Shown: positions 63,415 through 64,000 of the stretch, piece after piece
Layout: each line of letters opens with the position of its first letter
Position numbering within the stretch: position 1 is the first letter of the stretch
Assembly: GCA_031417555.1 (NCBI GenBank)
Contig: JANOVV010000087.1
Location: forward strand, 1-64,000
Length of the DNA stretch: 64,000 bases
Reading direction: 5' to 3'
Source: JADKIH01 sp031417555
GTDB lineage: Bacteria > Bacteroidota > Bacteroidia > AKYH767-A > 2013-40CM-41-45
Made by a program: the position numbers and the translations under genes
The notes under the pieces: generated by a model
What the model was told of the DNA's origin: nothing
Databases searched by the model: none
The model's input: the letters and a program-made list of their open reading frames with translations, nothing else

Positions 63415-63846
63415 ATGAATCAATCATCCATATTTTTTTTCAAAGAAGGAATACAATTTCGTTTATCTAAACGAAAACAATTACAGGATTGGATCTTGAA
63501 AATAATAAAAAAAGAAGGTTTCTCTTTATCGAATATTAATTTTATTTTTTGTACTGATGTTTATCTGAGAAAAATAAATAAAAAATATCTTGATCATGAT
63601 TATTTCACTGATATTATAACGTTTGATAATTCTGTATCAAAGAAAACAATTGATGGAGATATTTTTATTTCCATTGATAGAGTTATTGTAAATTCAAAAG
63701 AATTTGCCAGCTCTTTCAATGATGAATTACACCGTGTGATGGCGCATGGTGTTTTACATTTAACAGGTTATGGAGATAAAACTAAATCTCAAAAAACGGA
63801 AATGAAAACAAGAGAAGATTTTTGGCTGAGGAGCAGATCCTTTTAA
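63415..63846 (+). CDS. ybeY: Endoribonuclease YbeY (rRNA maturation factor)
   Basis: A 143-aa protein with the YbeY zinc motif HRVMAHGVLHLTGYGDKT: H107, H111 and H115 are in place, and the third ligand position is Asp121 where the classical motif has His (GYDH); the D form is usual in Bacteroidota. Residues 62-72 (DYFTDIITFDN) match the TDVLSFP-like strand. YbeY trims the 3' end of 16S rRNA and aids ribosome quality control. In Bacteroidota mnmG usually follows; the window ends 154 bp later with no gene start visible. Confidence 0.93.
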   Translation: MNQSSIFFFKEGIQFRLSKRKQLQDWILKIIKKEGFSLSNINFIFCTDVYLRKINKKYLDHDYFTDIITFDNSVSKKTIDGDIFISIDRVIVNSKEFASSFNDELHRVMAHGVLHLTGYGDKTKSQKTEMKTREDFWLRSRSF

Positions 63847-64000
63847 ATAATAGTTGTTTTTAATGTATGACAAAAGCAAGAAAAATTATTGTAATTGAAT
63901 GTTTGGAGCTTATAGATTAATTTGTGAATACCGATATTAAGTTCAACCAAAATTATTCCAAACAATGATGGCTATTAACAGCCATAAAACATATTCATAT

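Overview
The window looks like an AT-rich chromosome segment from an environmental member of the Bacteroidota, probably a non-gut lineage such as the Chitinophagia, Sphingobacteriia or Cytophagia type. Nine intact proteins end in a type IX secretion system (T9SS) type A sorting domain. One giant protein has about 20 SprB-like repeats and a type B (gliding-motility-associated, CHU_C) C-terminus. Several promoters fit the Bacteroidota pattern (-33 TTTG, -7 TAnnTTTG). The last block (SAM methyltransferase, DUF4175 protein, RsbW-like ATPase, YbeY) is typical Bacteroidota housekeeping. No T9SS machinery gene is present, so the cargo must be exported by proteins encoded elsewhere.

Layout. 0.6-21 kb holds scattered single genes: T9SS cargo, outer-membrane barrels, a 2OG-Fe(II) oxygenase-like protein, a PEGA lipoprotein, a tandem pair of His-rich-N-terminus membrane proteins, a GT-C type membrane glycosyltransferase, a fatty acid hydroxylase/sterol desaturase, a secreted 5'-nucleotidase and an XRE regulator. 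They are separated by gene-free stretches with dispersed repeats. 21.4-33.3 kb is an accessory region. It has a DJ-1/PfpI protein next to the deletion scar of an NADP-dependent oxidoreductase, three toxin-antitoxin-like modules (HigBA, mobile mystery proteins A/B with a Fic domain, HicAB) each with a visible operator-like palindrome, an intact IS4-family element with perfect ends and a 9-bp target duplication, at least three families of short dispersed repeats, and a tRNA-Cys whose 3' end plus about 190 bp of downstream DNA is duplicated 4.6 kb away. 33.4-55.8 kb is dominated by surface proteins: a dockerin-like T9SS protein divergent from a GT11 fucosyltransferase, a 1358-aa protein with nine Ig-like repeats, the approximately 2340-aa SprB-repeat adhesin, a cytochrome c peroxidase operon and a 1488-aa T9SS protein. 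55.8-64 kb returns to core functions.

How the parts may work together. The T9SS cargo, fucosyltransferase and giant adhesin suggest an organism with an elaborate, possibly glycosylated cell surface and gliding or adhesion; this is inference from families. The accessory region looks like a hot spot next to tRNA-Cys where addiction modules, an IS and repeats accumulated while host genes decayed. I did not find a convincing new multi-gene system. The best candidates for something undescribed are the three-site operator of the mobile mystery module, a probably leaderless hicA transcript under its own operator, a structured element at 29.70-29.86 kb, and the MITE-like repeat families.
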